NCBI GenBank assembly: GCA_050084515.1
Contig: CM114273.1
Location: 28,272,001 to 28,336,000, forward strand
Direction of reading: 5' to 3'
DNA from: Blasia pusilla
Taxonomy: Eukaryota > Marchantiophyta > Marchantiopsida > Blasiales
DNA length: 64,000 nt
Positions 31,263 through 44,769 of this stretch are shown piece by piece (positions within the stretch are counted from its first letter, which is position 1; the number at the start of each line of letters is the position of its first letter). The notes beneath the pieces were generated by a model that had not been told where the DNA came from, ran no database searches, and worked only from the letters and a program-made list of their open reading frames with translations. The position numbers and the translations under genes are program-made.

Positions 31263-33610
31263 GCTTAAAATGAAAATTTTATTCATATAAAAGTACATAA
31301 CATGGATCAACAATAGAGAAAAGTGGAAATATATAAAGTGAGAGTATAAATAGATTTTACAATAGTGTGAGATTGTAGTGAAGAAGTGTTTGGTAGTAGA
31401 AAAGTTGATTGATGTTGATCTAGAGTACTAAACATAATTGTTGATGTGGAGTACTAAACATAATTGTTGATTGTGTAGACATAGTGACGGGTGTATAGAG
31501 AAAGTAAAAATAAAATTTATCAATGAATGACAGAAATAGTTAATAATAAATTGGATGGTAAGGTGGAAGATTTGTTGCAACATTGCTTATCTGTAAGCTA
31601 GCATCGAAGTAAAGATTGGATTATACCTGTCTGGAGTTTCAACTTGGGGCTGAAGTCTATGAGAGGCTTCACTTCTGCAATGAAATCTTTGCGCATCCTT
31701 CAATTTCTGTGTAAGATCTGCTACAATGCCCATGTGAATGTCGTTCTCCTCGTAGAGAGCAGATAACTCATCATTGAGATTGTTGATTGTTCTATCCATG
31801 GTGTCAATTGGCTCTTGTGAACTATCTAGTTGCGCCATTACTCCTCGGTACACGTGGAGAGGGATGGCTGGTCGTTGCCCAACTTATGGTAAATCTGAAG
31901 GTGCTGGCAGATCTTGATGTGGCTGAATAGTATGAGATCCTACGTGTGAATAGGGTGGACGTCTTGATGGTTGTCTTGTCCTCATCTGAAAGCAGATTGT
32001 TCAAGAAAGTATAGTTAGATTTGGATGAGTATGTGCATCATTATATGTCCTAAACAACATAAAATGAATAGCAAATGTCTTATCTGAAAATGGAGATTCA
32101 GAAATGAAGTGACATCGTTTGCAATTTGGAATAAAAAAACTAATTGAAAGTAGTACACAATTATGTTGTAATCTAGAATATACCAAAGACATAAATGAGT
32201 ATGTGAAAATAGTTGGAGATATTGAGTTTTCATTAAAGATTAAGCAAAAGAGTTGTGGCATATGTAAAAAATTATCTCAGTTTATGAGATAGTTGCCGAG
32301 GGAAGATTCTATGCAAAGTAGCAATTTCATCGATACATACAGATTGCTAATCAAATAGGTTTTCAAAATTTTATGTGTAACACTGATTATCATATTTCAG
32401 TAGTGGAATCTGCATAACAAAGACAATACATTAATAAATATACTAAAGCATGGTGAAGTGGACATACACTACAAAGAAGTGGTGAAAAAAGTGAAGTAAA
32501 TGAAAATGTTGGATAATGGCAAGTGTGTTACCTTGTCATGCACACTTCCTCTTACTAGGAGAGGTCACAAGGTCCATGTTGTTGTACACAGACAGATTTG
32601 ATTCAATTACAGTGCACAAAGGTGGTGTGGGTGGTGTAAATGTTGGCAACATAGGTAGAGTGTGTGGTTTGGTCAAATCTATTGCGAGTGTTTCCAAATC
32701 TGGCTCTTCACCATTCGTTTTAGCTAATTTCAGATGATTAATCAGATGGGATGCTTTGACAAAAGTCAAGTCTATGAGCATATAGATAGGCAAACGAAAT
32801 TCATGTTGTAACGTGCGTAACTGATATAGTCTAATTCCACCACAGGAAAATGTATATAATTTTTTTTCCTGACTCCTTGTAAGAGTGGTTTCCTTGAAGT
32901 CTACCACTTTGAATCTGAGTGCCTCTTTCTGGAGACCTGAAAAAGTAAATGGTGTGAATAAAAACAAAAATATCCAATGTATGTGATTGGAATATGTTAC
33001 AGAATGAAATGGTGTTTACATAGTAATGAAAAAAATATTACTCAGTGTCTACTTGTGGCACGTGCATCCTTGTTGTACATCCTTAACTTGTCATTCTATT
33101 CATGACCCTAGGAAATCAATCCTTGAATTTTCCTGCTTGTCACACCATTCTCCCAGAATGCCGGTCCTAAGCCAAGGTTATCGCAAAAACGCATCTGGTT
33201 TTCTATCGGATGAACATGGCGGGGCGCTTGTACTTCGGATATGTTGTCGGTGTCACTCAGTATCATGCTTGCAAAGTCCATATATGTTGTAGGCACATGT
33301 TGTAAATGTTTAGTAGTACATAGGAAAATAATGTAGTAGAGTGATATAGTAGTCACTTGAGTTGTTGACACATTTATGGTGCCATTTTCTGGTGGAGATG
33401 TGTTGATGTCGTGATCAAATTGTGGAATGACACTACTTGAGGCTTGTTGAATTTTCTGTAAGTAAGTTTGAGCATGGCTTCAGATGGAGGTAGGCTTCTT
33501 GCCTCTGGTGCGGGAGGAGTTGTCACATGCTATTGTGTAAAATCTGATTGCAATTTACAAATTTGTCACAAATGCTGGCCATATGTTAGGAAATCATTAG
33601 GATGAAGGGA
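31263..33610 (-). other. AT-rich flank with possible exons of the helicase-bearing element
   Basis: Short minus-strand frames may be exons downstream of the helicase. One (32967-32536) has QKEALRFKVVDFKETTLT and LYQLRTLQHEFRLPIYMLID. Another (31853-31587) is coiled-coil-like. I recognise no family, and exon borders are not clear. Composition matches the DNA left of element B. Confidence 0.35.
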
Positions 33611-35244
33611 TCATAGAATCCTAAGTTGAGCCCTAGTTTGAACACGGGATAACATAACATATACCATTCCACGAGCAAAAGCAGATTTAATAACTAGTAG
33701 ACATTTACTAGTTATGGTGGAACCTTGAAATTTATGAGCAGTCAACGCATAACCTAAGGAAAGCGGAAAAGTTCTCTTGTGGTATTTCTGGTGCGGAGCA
33801 TACATGAGAATTTCAAAATTGGTTCTAGTGACGTTGACTAGCTCACGTGATGTGCAAATTTTTACAATAATAGAGAATATGGCACCATTCTTGAATTGGA
33901 AATCATATACATGACCATGTGCTCCATTAGCAACATGAACTCTAAAATTGATACTACATGTTAGCATCACCTTACAGCATATGGTATCTAATGGAATTTC
34001 TCATCTTCTATCCAATTTTTGAATTTAGGAGTAGAAGGTGCATCGGTAATAATACTGATTTTTACAATAGAGGCTTGTCCAAAAATCCTCCTAAGCTAGA
34101 TGTTATTGAATAATTTTACATCAGAACGATGAGAACATATCATTGTTGTGTCATCAGTGATGAAGTGTATGGTTGCATCCTCGTCCACAAAGCAATTTCT
34201 TATACAATCGTGAATTTGTGAAGTAGAAGGTAAAGAAGTACGCAATGAATTCAAAAAAACTAAAAAAGGGATGTCACCAGATTGACGTATTGTTGTTGAT
34301 AATTCATAAGTTACAACATTAACAAGGAATGGTGATGAGGATAGATGGCATGTATGACAGAATGATTTGGTGTGGTGATCGCATACAGGTGGCAATCGAG
34401 ACATGTCTCCAACAAGCACAACTAATTTAGTACTGAAAGGATTACTTCCGTATGAGGGTGAACATTCAGATAAAGGCATTGGTATAATCTGCAACAAATG
34501 TGGGATGAGCATAGAAAACTCATCTACTACAATTACAGAAGATTTCCGTAGTGTAACGGAATTTTATGAGGAGGCATGCGTGTGGGGCATTTCTCCACGA
34601 ATTGGAATAGAAAAGGATGAATGTACCGTTACGACATGCAGACGTGTTGTTGCAATTCCTGTAGTAGTTGTGAGCTGTGGGAAGAGATTCTTTGAATTCC
34701 AATAAGATAACATAAAGTTGATGAAGAAAGACTTTCCACTACCAAGTGCACCTTTTAGAAGAATTAGACCACATGATAAATCCTTGATCAATTCATATAG
34801 TTGGAACTATTCCGAATTTAGCTCAGATGGATATGGTGGAAGTGTAGGCACAGTATTATTATCACTTTCAACAGAGGAGAGAGGTTGAGTGTGATTGACT
34901 ATATCATGTAGGTTTTGTTGCATGTAAGGTTGTAGGACATCAAATCCTTTTGCAATGATCTCTGCTGTATGAACTTTACTCAATAAATTCTGATTGGCAT
35001 GTTCGTCTATAAGTACTTGGATATCAGAAGAATTTGCAATGATAGAACGATGGAGACATTCATGTAGGTATGTCCGTTTTTCTTTATCAGAAAATAGTAG
35101 TGTAGTCTTAGATGTGAATGGTATAGTTTTAAGCAATATAGAAAAGAAGAACTCATTCCACTGATGGAGTGGATGGAAATCTGTGAATCTAACAAGCCTA
35201 GATATCTTACATACAAAGTTGCCAAGTGAATATTGTCCTATCAT
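33611..35244 (-). pseudogene. Pif1-like superfamily 1B helicase, decayed
   Basis: Helicase motifs in order on the minus strand: Walker A GALGSGKSFFI (about 34745-34715), TTTGIATTRL, Walker B VVDEFSML (near 34530), motif III LVGDMSRLPPVCD, motif IV TIRQSGD, and C-terminal YALTAHKFQGSTI and YVMLSRVQTRAQLRI (33750-33620). An N-terminal region (NFVCKISRLVRFTDFHPLHQ) has no known domain. A TAG before the Walker A block and other stops make it a pseudogene. Pif1-type helicases unwind DNA, and in plants many lie in Helitrons. No Rep domain or Helitron end is visible here, so the element type is open. Confidence 0.75.
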
Positions 35245-35249
35245 AGGTG

Positions 35250-37714
35250 CAAGTTTTATATTGGGCTCCAGGGTATGTGTCCATTAGTGGCCGCGGGGCG
35301 TATGATGGTATAGTGAGAGCAGAGAGACCTTCACCATCAACCCGAGGACTAGATGGAGAGGATGGCAGTGAGAGTGGTGAGGTGGCAGAGACCTCTCGTG
35401 GTAGAGGACCACCAAGTTTTAGTCCTACGGTGGAGTTCTTCCGACAGTTGGGGAGGAACTACCATGGCCTGCGGACCAAAAAGCTGAAGAGTCTAGAGGA
35501 TTTTAGCGAAGATCGGGTGAGAGTCTAAGGGAGGCGTTCACGCGCATGCAATGGTTGATTTTTCCCACATATGGGATGACTGAGGCGCAGTCAATGCAGT
35601 ATTGGTATTGGGTGCTGGATGAGGAGCTACAGAGGAGAGTTTGGGATGCGATATTGCTTCACACCGCATAGTCCACATTGAAGGTGGTCTTCGAGTTTTG
35701 TGAGCGGATAGAGCTCAAAGTGAGTGAGGAGCAAGTGGTGATCATGGGGTTTTTGCGAGATACGACGGGTCGACGAGTAGGAGTAGACCCACAGGTACCC
35801 TAGCATGCACTGGTACCATGGAAGCAGGTCGGTGGATCCAGAGAGCGGGGCGAGTATCATGAGCCATGAGACGACATGTATCGACCTATGTTTCCCAACA
35901 TGGCCCAGGGTTGGCTTGTTGGACGTGTGGTGGATCACATTGGCAAAGGGACTGCCCACAGCATGGGAGAGGACCATGGGTACCTCCCATTGCTGAGGAG
36001 CCATAGAGGATGGCCCCACCACAATTGCAGTGTGATCATTGTCACCGATATGGTCACACTAGGGATAAATGTTATGATCTTCGTTAGGAGGTACGTCCAG
36101 AGGTAGGCAGAGGACTTGGGGGCGAGAGAGTTGGTGGAGATCGTGGTGGTAGAGTGCCATCACCAGTCATAGGAGATGAAGGACATGCACCCGATGTAGC
36201 GCTCCTTACGCGCATTGATCAGTTGGAGCATAGGATTGTTGCCATGACGATGATGCAGCTAAAGGCGGGCTCAAAACTGAGAGTAGCTAGTGTGGCGCCA
36301 GCCTCCACATCATATCACGATGCTGTTGAGGATTCTGCGGTGATGGGATTTATGTGTAGTGTGGCTCAGATTGAGGCTGCTACGATGGTGACTCGGGGTG
36401 CTGCGAGAGTAACCAAGCCATCAAGAGGTGGGGTTGAGATTGACCCACATGAGGGGATCGATGGGCGTCAAGCCAGGGTTCCCTAGTCGTTCACATTGTC
36501 AGAGGTACTACATACACCGTCGATGGTGCCTCGACAACCACAATGTCCACGCGTGGGACAGGTGTGTTGACGTCATGAAGAGTTGGAAAGACGACTCCTA
36601 CGCCGGCTCGGGAGGAGCCAGTGTCAACCACATTGTTGGAGGTGGCCACTAGGGTGAGCCACGATCCATTTTTTTGTGCCATGGAGTTGGCGACATTAGG
36701 AGTTGGACCAGCGGAGGTGTTCCGGCTAGCGGCTACGTTGTGTGAGCGTGGAGAGGTGACAGCCTCTCGTTCAGAGGTAGTTGAAGAGGTGGTGGACTTG
36801 CCCTCGAAGCAGGAGCTCGGGACGTCCCCCACTAAGTCATAGCATGCGGCGCCGGAGGAAAAGTTGGTAGACATGCTAGCTTGACCAGCCATAGAGCGAG
36901 CCATGATCACACCATGTGTGGTATTGTTGGATAACCAAGCAAGAGTGTTTCGCTCGGTTAGTCCCACAGGTACGGTGTACCACCTGCAATGCGTCCTACT
37001 TGATTCGAGAGCGCATCCCTTGATGTTAGGGAAGGCGGCGTGTTTGGCGTTGGGATTACGGAAAGGCGACATTGAGCGTTGTCCCTTTCAGATACATACG
37101 TCTATTGGGGTGTATCACCCACGTAGTACGACACCGGCATAGTCGTATGATGTGTTGGTAGGGAGTACGGTGTTGTATCCCCTTGGGTTCATTTTGGATT
37201 GTTGGGAGGAGACAATTTCTTATCAGCCAGGGTGGCGATCAGGTGATGGACGGGTGAGCCATCTACCGGTGCAGTTTGTAGGAGTTAGTGGTGGTCGGCC
37301 ATGTGAGAATGCGGTGACCACGTTGGCAGCATTCACATGTCGTGTTCATTGATCAGGAGGGTTTGAGGAGAGGAGCACACATGTGGAGGACATTCCCGTA
37401 GCGGATAGTCCCACAGAGAGACATGTCAGGGTGGGTGTCTCTTCTCATGGTGCAGAGTTGCTTTGTTGTTGTTGGGGACGAGCGTTGAGATGCGTGGAGT
37501 GCAGACAAGCTCGTGAGGCATGCGTGGAGCCATGTTTATGTTTGGAGTAGGGTATGAGAGTGTTAGATCTCTTCGGAGGAATCAACACGGCGGGTTTATG
37601 CAGTATGGCAACGTTGCGGGGATAACGGCACCGATGGTGCTAGATGTGTATAGGATAGGAGATCTTTTTGGGTATATATGTGTGTGCTATATGGAGTTAG
37701 GGTGACCCAACTGC
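35250..37714 (+). pseudogene. Fragment E: gag and protease of a third sub-family
   Basis: Begins inside gag (YWAPGYVSI; compare YWSLGYVSI in C) directly against the helicase pseudogene. It continues with FSPTVEFFRQLGRNYHGLRTK, a CCHC knuckle CDHCHRYGHTRDKC (36031-36072) and a coiled-coil-like stretch. The protease region follows, where the active site reads VLLDSRAHPLMLGK (about 36995-37035), Asp-Ser-Gly having become Asp-Ser-Arg by a transition. YDVLVGSTVLYPLGFILDCW and the start of the linker follow. Sequence corresponding to methyltransferase motif I (about 37555-37580, VLDLFGGIN) leads into a large deletion that removes the rest of pol. Many stops. Confidence 0.75.
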
Positions 37715-38356
37715 CAGCTAGGGGGGCGGTTGTAGGGTCCCACTATATATGCGTGAGTATGTTTCATTTATGTGTGGATCTACCCGTATGTTGGGGAAGA
37801 TCGGTGTTGAGTGATGTGTAGATGTGACCAGCGATGTGGGTTGTATAGCGATGTGTATGCGCACGACAACTGTCACATAATAGTTTGACGTAGGTAGAGT
37901 TCTATTGCGTCGACGTCATAGAGAGTCTCCGGGTTTTTTGGGTGTAACTTCATCCCGAGATGTCGGATGAGGTTGGCAACATGTCTGTTGTGTCGTGAAC
38001 GTCGTTTATGACGATTTTCCTATTTTGGTTTTAGTCCGTCAGGTGATGCGTTGACCAGGTCAACGGTCACCCGGTAACATGTGCACGCAGGTTACCTTGG
38101 GAGGGCTACTTTTGGGGGAAGAGCTTTTTGGCTCTTCCCAAGCATATAAGAATATGAGAGATGGTTTTCTCAAACCATCTTTCTCATGTTGAGCCTTAGG
38201 AGCGCCTCTCTTGCATAGACGTGTGTGGATGTGTAGGAGTTAGGGTGCTAGCGTCCCGATTCCCTCATAGCAGAGGGTGGATGTGGTTCGATATGCCGAT
38301 GGAGATTCATGAGTGGAGTTTTAGGCTGGATGAGCCGTTTAACTACTCTTGATTTT
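37715..38356 (+). repeat. B-A terminus of fragment E running into a leader
   Basis: Polypurine tract CTAGGGGGGCGG, B repeat to 37868 (GCACGACA), spacer AC, then A from TGTCAC at 37871 to 38356. Instead of a B2, A is followed by a primer-binding sequence. This is a B-A-leader joint, as expected from recombination between the A2 of one copy and the A1 of another. Confidence 0.75.
38145..38189 (+). promoter_or_regulatory. TATA box and self-primer of fragment E
   Basis: TATAAG at 38145 is followed 31 nt later by CATCTTTCTCATGT (38176-38189), complementary to ACATGAGAAAGATG at 38357-38370. A hairpin (GATGGTTT / AAACCATC) spans the predicted start. Confidence 0.72.
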
Positions 38357-38370
38357 ACATGAGAAAGATG

Positions 38371-40443
38371 CGTCGGGGGGCATGCAATCCTGCCCGCTTG
38401 GGCACGGCGTCCTATGCCGGGTTGCTCTTCTTGGTCCTGTCCTCCTTTCGACCTCTTACTCCCTCTCTCTTAAAGGATTTTTTTTCCAAATATTTTTGAA
38501 ATGTATTATAGAATGTATAGAATAGTATTATGGAATGAAAGAAAATATTTCTCATAAATTAGATATTATTCTTTCTTATGTTCATTATAAATTAAACTAG
38601 TTAGTTTTTGTTAGCATGCCCGTGTTTTTCCATGAATTGTTTTTCCCTCAAGAATAAATTTTTATTTTTAAAATTTTATATTTTATTTTTACGCTTTTAA
38701 AATAATTATACTTTTAAAATAAGATTGAAATAATTTTCAACTCCCTTACATAATTTTTCTTCCTAGTGAAAGTTTAAACAATACTTAATTTTCACCTTCT
38801 TACCAAAATAACATCCACTAGTTAAATTGTTAATAAATTCTAATGAATCAAATTATTTCCTTTTTCCATCCAAATTTATTTTCCTTTCTTAAAATATTGA
38901 ATATGAATAAAGATAATTATTTTTAGCAAGACTTAAAATTTTTCATTTCAAAATTTTAATATAAATTCTATTTTTTCTCAAATCTTAGAAGAATAATAAC
39001 ATTCCACTCTTCTAAGTAATTCCACTCCCCTAAATAATCTCATCTTTCCATAAAATGTAAAAAATATCTACTACATCTCTATTAAAATTCATTTCCCCCT
39101 CCCATCATATATGAATTAAGGAAAAAAAAGTGTATTTTTTCTAATTATCCCATTATTTTGTCCTATTGTACTTGTAGGATCACTTGTTGCTATCTTTTCT
39201 TATTACCCCATTATTTTGTCTTATTGTACATATTGGGTCACCCATTATAGGATAGGTTATGTTTTATTTTTAGTAGGAGTGGTATACCCTTCGAAAAGAT
39301 GGCCATCAAAAAATTATTTTTCAAAAATTTAATAGAACAAAGGGTTATGAAAACATTAAAGAAATTTTCTTATAAGTTTGATGCTTCAATCAAAAACTAT
39401 ACAAAAGGGGCCTAATTGATTGAAATTATTTTATAGTGAGGGTCTACTTCAAAATCATGTTATGGCACATAATGTAATAGACCATTTAAGTGATAACTTC
39501 AACCATATTTTTTTATTATTGTAGGGATTTTCTTGGTACTTGGTCATATGTTTGTATGGTATCCATTACTCAATATGGTTTCCACCTTATGGAATTGTGG
39601 GGATGATAACATCGATGTATGTTATGTAATGATGTGATTGTGCACGACGATTGCAATCGGAAAAATCTAGCCATGGTTGGTTAAGCCTTTACACCGCCAC
39701 AACCGTTAACGTTTGGATCAAGAAATTTTGATGTTTGAAATTTTGAATGATCAATTTCCTTATTGTACCTTGTTGAAATTAACTACACTCTAACCCATCG
39801 TTAGAAAGTGTAGGAATTCCCAAAGGAATTTTAAATAAATAAATAAATTTACCAAGGAAATATAACTAATATGAGGATTGGTTCCTTCATAATGGAAAGT
39901 TATATGACCAATACTTTTAAGCTTCAAGAGATTTATTCTCCTTCTATTAAGATTTCTTTGGCCATAAATGGACTTTTTGGCACCAAAAATAATGAACTTG
40001 TGTTGGTTTAGAATCATGTGGAAGATTTCAATACTTTCTCACAATGTCACAAAGGCTTTATGATACATAAGTAACATTATGCCCTCCAACTGGAAAACTT
40101 TTCGCTTTGAAAAATTATGCATTTAATTTGATTATGTGTTTAGAATGTAAGATTCATCCTTTGCTAGAATGCAAGATGAGACAATTTGTAGCTTGTTTGT
40201 CTCAGAGATCATATACCCAATCTTATAATAATTATGCTTTGTTTGTTTTTGTTGAGGAGATGTCTAATTCCCTTCCCCTTTCCAATGGTCAGATGTGTTC
40301 TATTTTGTGAGTTTGGTGAGTACACATACCTTTTGGATGTTTATCTTTTACAAATATGAAATGCATACTTTTCTCAATGGGCCCATCATACCTCAACTTT
40401 AGAATAAATGCAACGCCAATATCTCTCAAGAGCCCACACAACA
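38371..40443. other. AT-rich intergenic DNA with a degraded B-repeat end
   Basis: After a short leader remnant (to about 38470), the DNA is strongly AT-rich with no gene. Two copies of a ~58-bp unit lie at about 39137-39250. At 39601-39650 the sequence ATCGATGTATGTTATG, ending GTGCACGACG, resembles the end of the B repeat and marks an old copy. Confidence 0.5.
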
Positions 40444-41345
40444 TGTCACGACTTTTAGGATAGATCGGCGAGATCTAGTGGAGCGCCTTTGGAAATACTG
40501 GAGGACACCCTCAGGAGGTCAAGGATGACCTGCTGAGGCCACGGGTAACCTGTGATAGTAGGTTTCCCCTTCTTTTCGGCTCATTTGGAGCCATATAGAG
40601 AAACTTACTATTTTGGGTAAGTTTTCATTTAAAGTATAGTTGTCTTTCCACTTTGGAAATTGGCCCTTGACTCGCTACAGCATGTCAAGAGCCAAGGAGG
40701 TGACCTGCAAGCATAGGTTACCGAGGAGAGAGTTTGGAAGAGGGAAGGGGGTATACCTCCAAGAGAGAGAGCTTGAGATCTCATTATCTCTTTGTTGAAC
40801 CTCTTGGCATGAGGCGGCGGAGCCATCGTCTTTCTTGCCTTGTATGTGTAACCCAAGCCTCTCATTAGAAAGTGGGTTTGGTTTGACATAAGAGAGAGTG
40901 CACACCATGCAGAGCTTGGTGTGAGATGTTGAGAGAGATGTGATGTGAAATTTCATTGATTTACAAAGAGAGAATCAGAGAGTGAGAGAGCTTCAATGGA
41001 AGAGCTCACTGGTCACTCGCCGATTTGCAGGTTGGGGATCGTGTTCCCCGTGCAGCGGCTCAGTGCTCACCGGAGCAAGAGCAGCTCGAGTTCTCTTTTT
41101 TTCATTGCTGATTTTTGTACGGGAGAGTGGCACGTGGAAGCGCTGCCAAAATTTGGTTCGAAATTGAGTATAGGGGCGGATTGCCCCATGCCGGTGCTCT
41201 CGGGAGTGTCTTGTAGCTTGCTGGTTGTTGAGTTTACATGTTTGCAATTTTCGTTGGGAGAAATCAACGCGGATGCGCTGATTGAATTTTTTGTAGGAGT
41301 CCAGATTGAAGGGTTGCATGACACTAAAGAAACAATGCACAATTA
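40444..41345 (+). mobile_element. Fragment G: A1 repeat and leader of an A/B-type element
   Basis: TGTCACGACTTTTAGG starts A1 (40444-40962, 519 bp), with TATACC and CTCATTATCTCTTTGT before TTGAACC. The primer-binding sequence ACAAAGAGAGAATCAG follows at 40963. The leader matches that of B to about 41345, then is lost. No B repeat follows A1, which independently supports the 5' structure seen in B and C. Confidence 0.82.
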
Positions 41346-43113
41346 TGAGTTTGGAGCACAAATTTGTGGCTGATTGAGCAAGTTGCCATAGCCACCGTGC
41401 TACCGTGTGAGTGAAACTTCAAAACCCTTGGGTAAAAATCTCTATTGAGAGGTAGAAAAGTAAAAATTTTGTGGTGAGTGGATAAGACAAGGCCGGATTT
41501 TGGGGGTGAGTTGAGTTAGAGCCAAAAAAATAATGTGGCAAGGGGGGTATAAGTTTCAATTTTAGGGCCGGGTCCCATGGGCCGGCGTCGGTGCCCGACG
41601 CTGGTCCTTGTTAAAATAGATTTCCATCGGACGGTCCAGAATATTTTGTCCTGGCCGGAATCGGTGATTTGCAAAGAGAGTCTTTGGTTTTATCCGGCAG
41701 TCCTTGGTTTTCTTGCGCCCAAAAAAATTGGGCGCAAGAAATGATTTGCGTCCTGGCGACTTCCACAACCCGTTGGGGCCGGTAGAAATTTGAAAAAACT
41801 GGTCCTTCTGGTTCCAGTTCTAGCCGTTTCCGTTCCATGGACAGTAGGGTGACGAATAGTTTCTTGCGAGGCCTTCTTGTAACCGGGTCCCATGAGGCAG
41901 GAAGAATCTGAAATTTTTCGATACTCCTCAATTCGATGAGGAAGAATTTCTACTCACCTCCAACACTTTTCTGAGAAATTGGAGTAATTCATTTCCGCAC
42001 AAACTTTCTGGACGCTCCTCAATTCGACGTAGGAAGAAATTGAGGAAATTGGACGCAGGAAGAAATTGAGGAAATTGGACGTAGGAAGAAATTTGACGCG
42101 TCACAGGGAGTCCTTGGTTTTTTCTCTTGATCCCGCTGCCAAGCAGGTAATTCCCATTCTATTTCGTGCTTGCTTGTTCTATTCTTTTCTTCCGCCTTCC
42201 AAGTTGAGGCAGGAAGAAAAATCAGAGGTCACATTCTTTCCCAGAGTGGAATCGTCTCATTTCCCGATTTCCCGAATCGACTTGCGTTCTACGGTAAGGC
42301 ATCTGATCCTGAATTCCACGAAGATCGACTAGCGAGAAGAGCAATGTTCGCTTGCGTTCTCATCCCAATGAAAGAGTTTCATAACAGAAGATTATCGATG
42401 AAATGCCAAAGCGGCGTCCCTCGAATCCTTGCGGCTTTTCGGATGAAGGGCTCTACAGTCCACCCTCACACAAACGAGACAGAAAGCGTGCGGAACGGCT
42501 TCCCATGTTCTCGCAACGTTTGCGCAGATTTGGACTCGTCCCACATCCCGTTTCCTTTCGTGGTTCGCCATAATTCGGCGGACTTTAACAGGCCGCATTC
42601 GTGTTCCCACTCTGCGTGTGGATTCCGGATGGGCGGATGCGCGATGCCAACAGATCTCCACAGCAGCAAACAGTTCCTGCCCAGATCGTGGGAATTTGGA
42701 AAAAGTGAGGAAAAGTAGTGAACAAGCTTCTGCCTTTAGACTGCATGCACTCGTGCAAAATCGTACTCACTGTTCGATACGCGTATTGATAGACAGACGT
42801 CGTTCCAACTCGAGCTTTAGAAGGAGATAGTGAGCACCTTGGAAAGAATGCCATCGTTGGGAACTCGGAACGTTTCACGGGAACGCACGCACGAGTGACG
42901 AAATGCATCATGCGGATTATTGGTTCCATGAACTCAGAGTGGGCATTCTACTTCGACCGGTCAATTGAATAAGCACAAGTACATGCGTATTCACATGAGA
43001 ACACAGGTTCAGTGAGGAAGGTAAGCGCTTAAGAGAATTTCGTTGATAGGAAATGAGAAGCCTTACGAGGAGATGCAGACCTTGCCATGCCAGCTCATTC
43101 TATGATGGGAAGG
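41346..43113. other. Intergenic DNA with a 26-bp tandem repeat
   Basis: No recognisable gene. At 42026-42095 a 26-bp unit (GACGTAGGAAGAAATTGAGG start) is repeated about 2.7 times. Short frames on both strands lack family features. Confidence 0.5.
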
Positions 43114-44662
43114 GCCGCATTTGACAATTACAATAGCATTTGCTCATGATGTCCATCGCTGCGCGCTCTACAGGCCGCCAGGAGAGTGAAGTAATCTGGC
43201 ATGAAGTTGTATCATAGCCCACGGGATGTCCAAGATTACTGTACAACTGGAAACTCCACCATGTTTTGTCACACATTGGTTCCTTCAAGGATAAATTCGA
43301 ATAACTGAACTTGGAATTGAGCTGACTTGACGTCTGAATCTCGTAGGATACGCCCTCGGAATAAAATTGAAACCATTCATGTTGTGTCCCAATCCGCTCC
43401 TAGTGTTGTGCACTTGATCTGTTGAGTGTGTCTATCAGCATTCGCGCAGGTTTCAAAATTGCCTTCTGGCTCTTACTTAGTGAAGCATTTTGGTATTGGA
43501 TGAGATGTAAAGTGAAGACCAAGGGGCAATGAGCAGGTTGGTCATCGTAGTGATTGATTCCTGAACAAATCCCATTAAGAAGACATTAGTCAGGTTAACC
43601 CTAACTGGAAACGTCCCTCTTCAGTATCTTTGCATACCCCGCAATTCCCCTGGATTGAGTCTCTTGGTTCCTTATGCATTGGGTCCTCATTTCCCGTATG
43701 CAGTAGTTCTGACACTCGTTCCGTGCTTCAGCTTTGCGCTCTTAGAATTACTCGTATCCTTACATCAAGCTTAACGTTGTTTTGCTACTGGCATGTTACA
43801 AACCTTCTCTACTGCTTCATTACGCAATTGTTTTTTCCTCTGACTTCAGTTCTACCATGGTTCTGTCTTTCATCGAGAGCTTCCTGATACGATGTGGTTC
43901 TTCTTCCGGCGCCCGAAGGAACCAACTTTCATATTCTGAACGAATCTCTGCAGATAGCGATCAACTTGTCACGCGTGGAATTCAACATGTGCCATCCAAT
44001 TCTTTTCTTTACAGCATGTGAGCTGTAGGAAGGCGCTAGCTGGCCTCGGTGTGTGGACCGCATTCTTACTATCTGTTGCATTATTTGGATCTACACAGGT
44101 CTTTCTTGGCCTTCTCTTTTGTCCATTCAACCTTTGCTACCAAGACAGCCGACTCTTTTTTCTGCGGAGCTTGTTGCACCTCGTTTGTGCTCCTTTGTAC
44201 AAGGTAAGAGAATAAGAGCCGCATTTGACAATTACAATAGCATTTGCTCATGATGTCCATCGCTGCGCGCTCTACAGGCCGCCAGGAGAGTGAAGTAATC
44301 TGGCATGAAATTGGATCATAGCCCACGGGATGTCCAAGATTACTGTACAACTGGAAACTCCACCATGTTTTGTCATACATTGGTTCCTTCAAGGATAAAT
44401 TCGAATAACTGAACTTGGAATTGAGCTGACTTGACGTCTGAATCTCGTAGGATACGCCCTCGGAATAAAATTGAAACCATTCATGTTGTGTCCCAATCGG
44501 CTCCTAGTGTTGCGCACTTGATCTGTTGAGTGCCGGCTTACCGGCTTAAAGGAGGGTAAGGTAAGCCGATGTCCATCGCTGCGCGCTCTCGTTTGTGCTC
44601 CTTTATACAAGGTAAGAGAATAAGGGCCGCATTTGACAATTACAATAGCATTTGCTCATTTT
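43114..44662. repeat. 315-bp direct repeat (43114-43428, 44218-44532) with a third partial copy
   Basis: The two 315-bp copies are nearly identical and 1104 bp apart. A shorter mosaic copy follows at 44571-44662, joining a piece of the start, GCCGCATTTGACAATTACAA, to a segment also present at 44181-44215. The DNA between (43429-44217) has no gene. The third copy leads straight into the Myb-like gene, so the repeats may be sub-terminal DNA of the Harbinger element. Confidence 0.85.
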
Positions 44663-44769
44663 CACTACTCTTTTTCTTGGAAAGTCATATTATTTCTTCA
44701 ATCCATTTTTTCAAAAATAAAAGTTTCATTACTCTTTTTATTCTTTTGCCGTTGTAGGAAGGAAGTCAT

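Noticed and set aside
33611-35244. Calling the helicase a Helitron
   Set aside because: No Rep domain, TC/CTRR ends or terminal hairpin could be identified.
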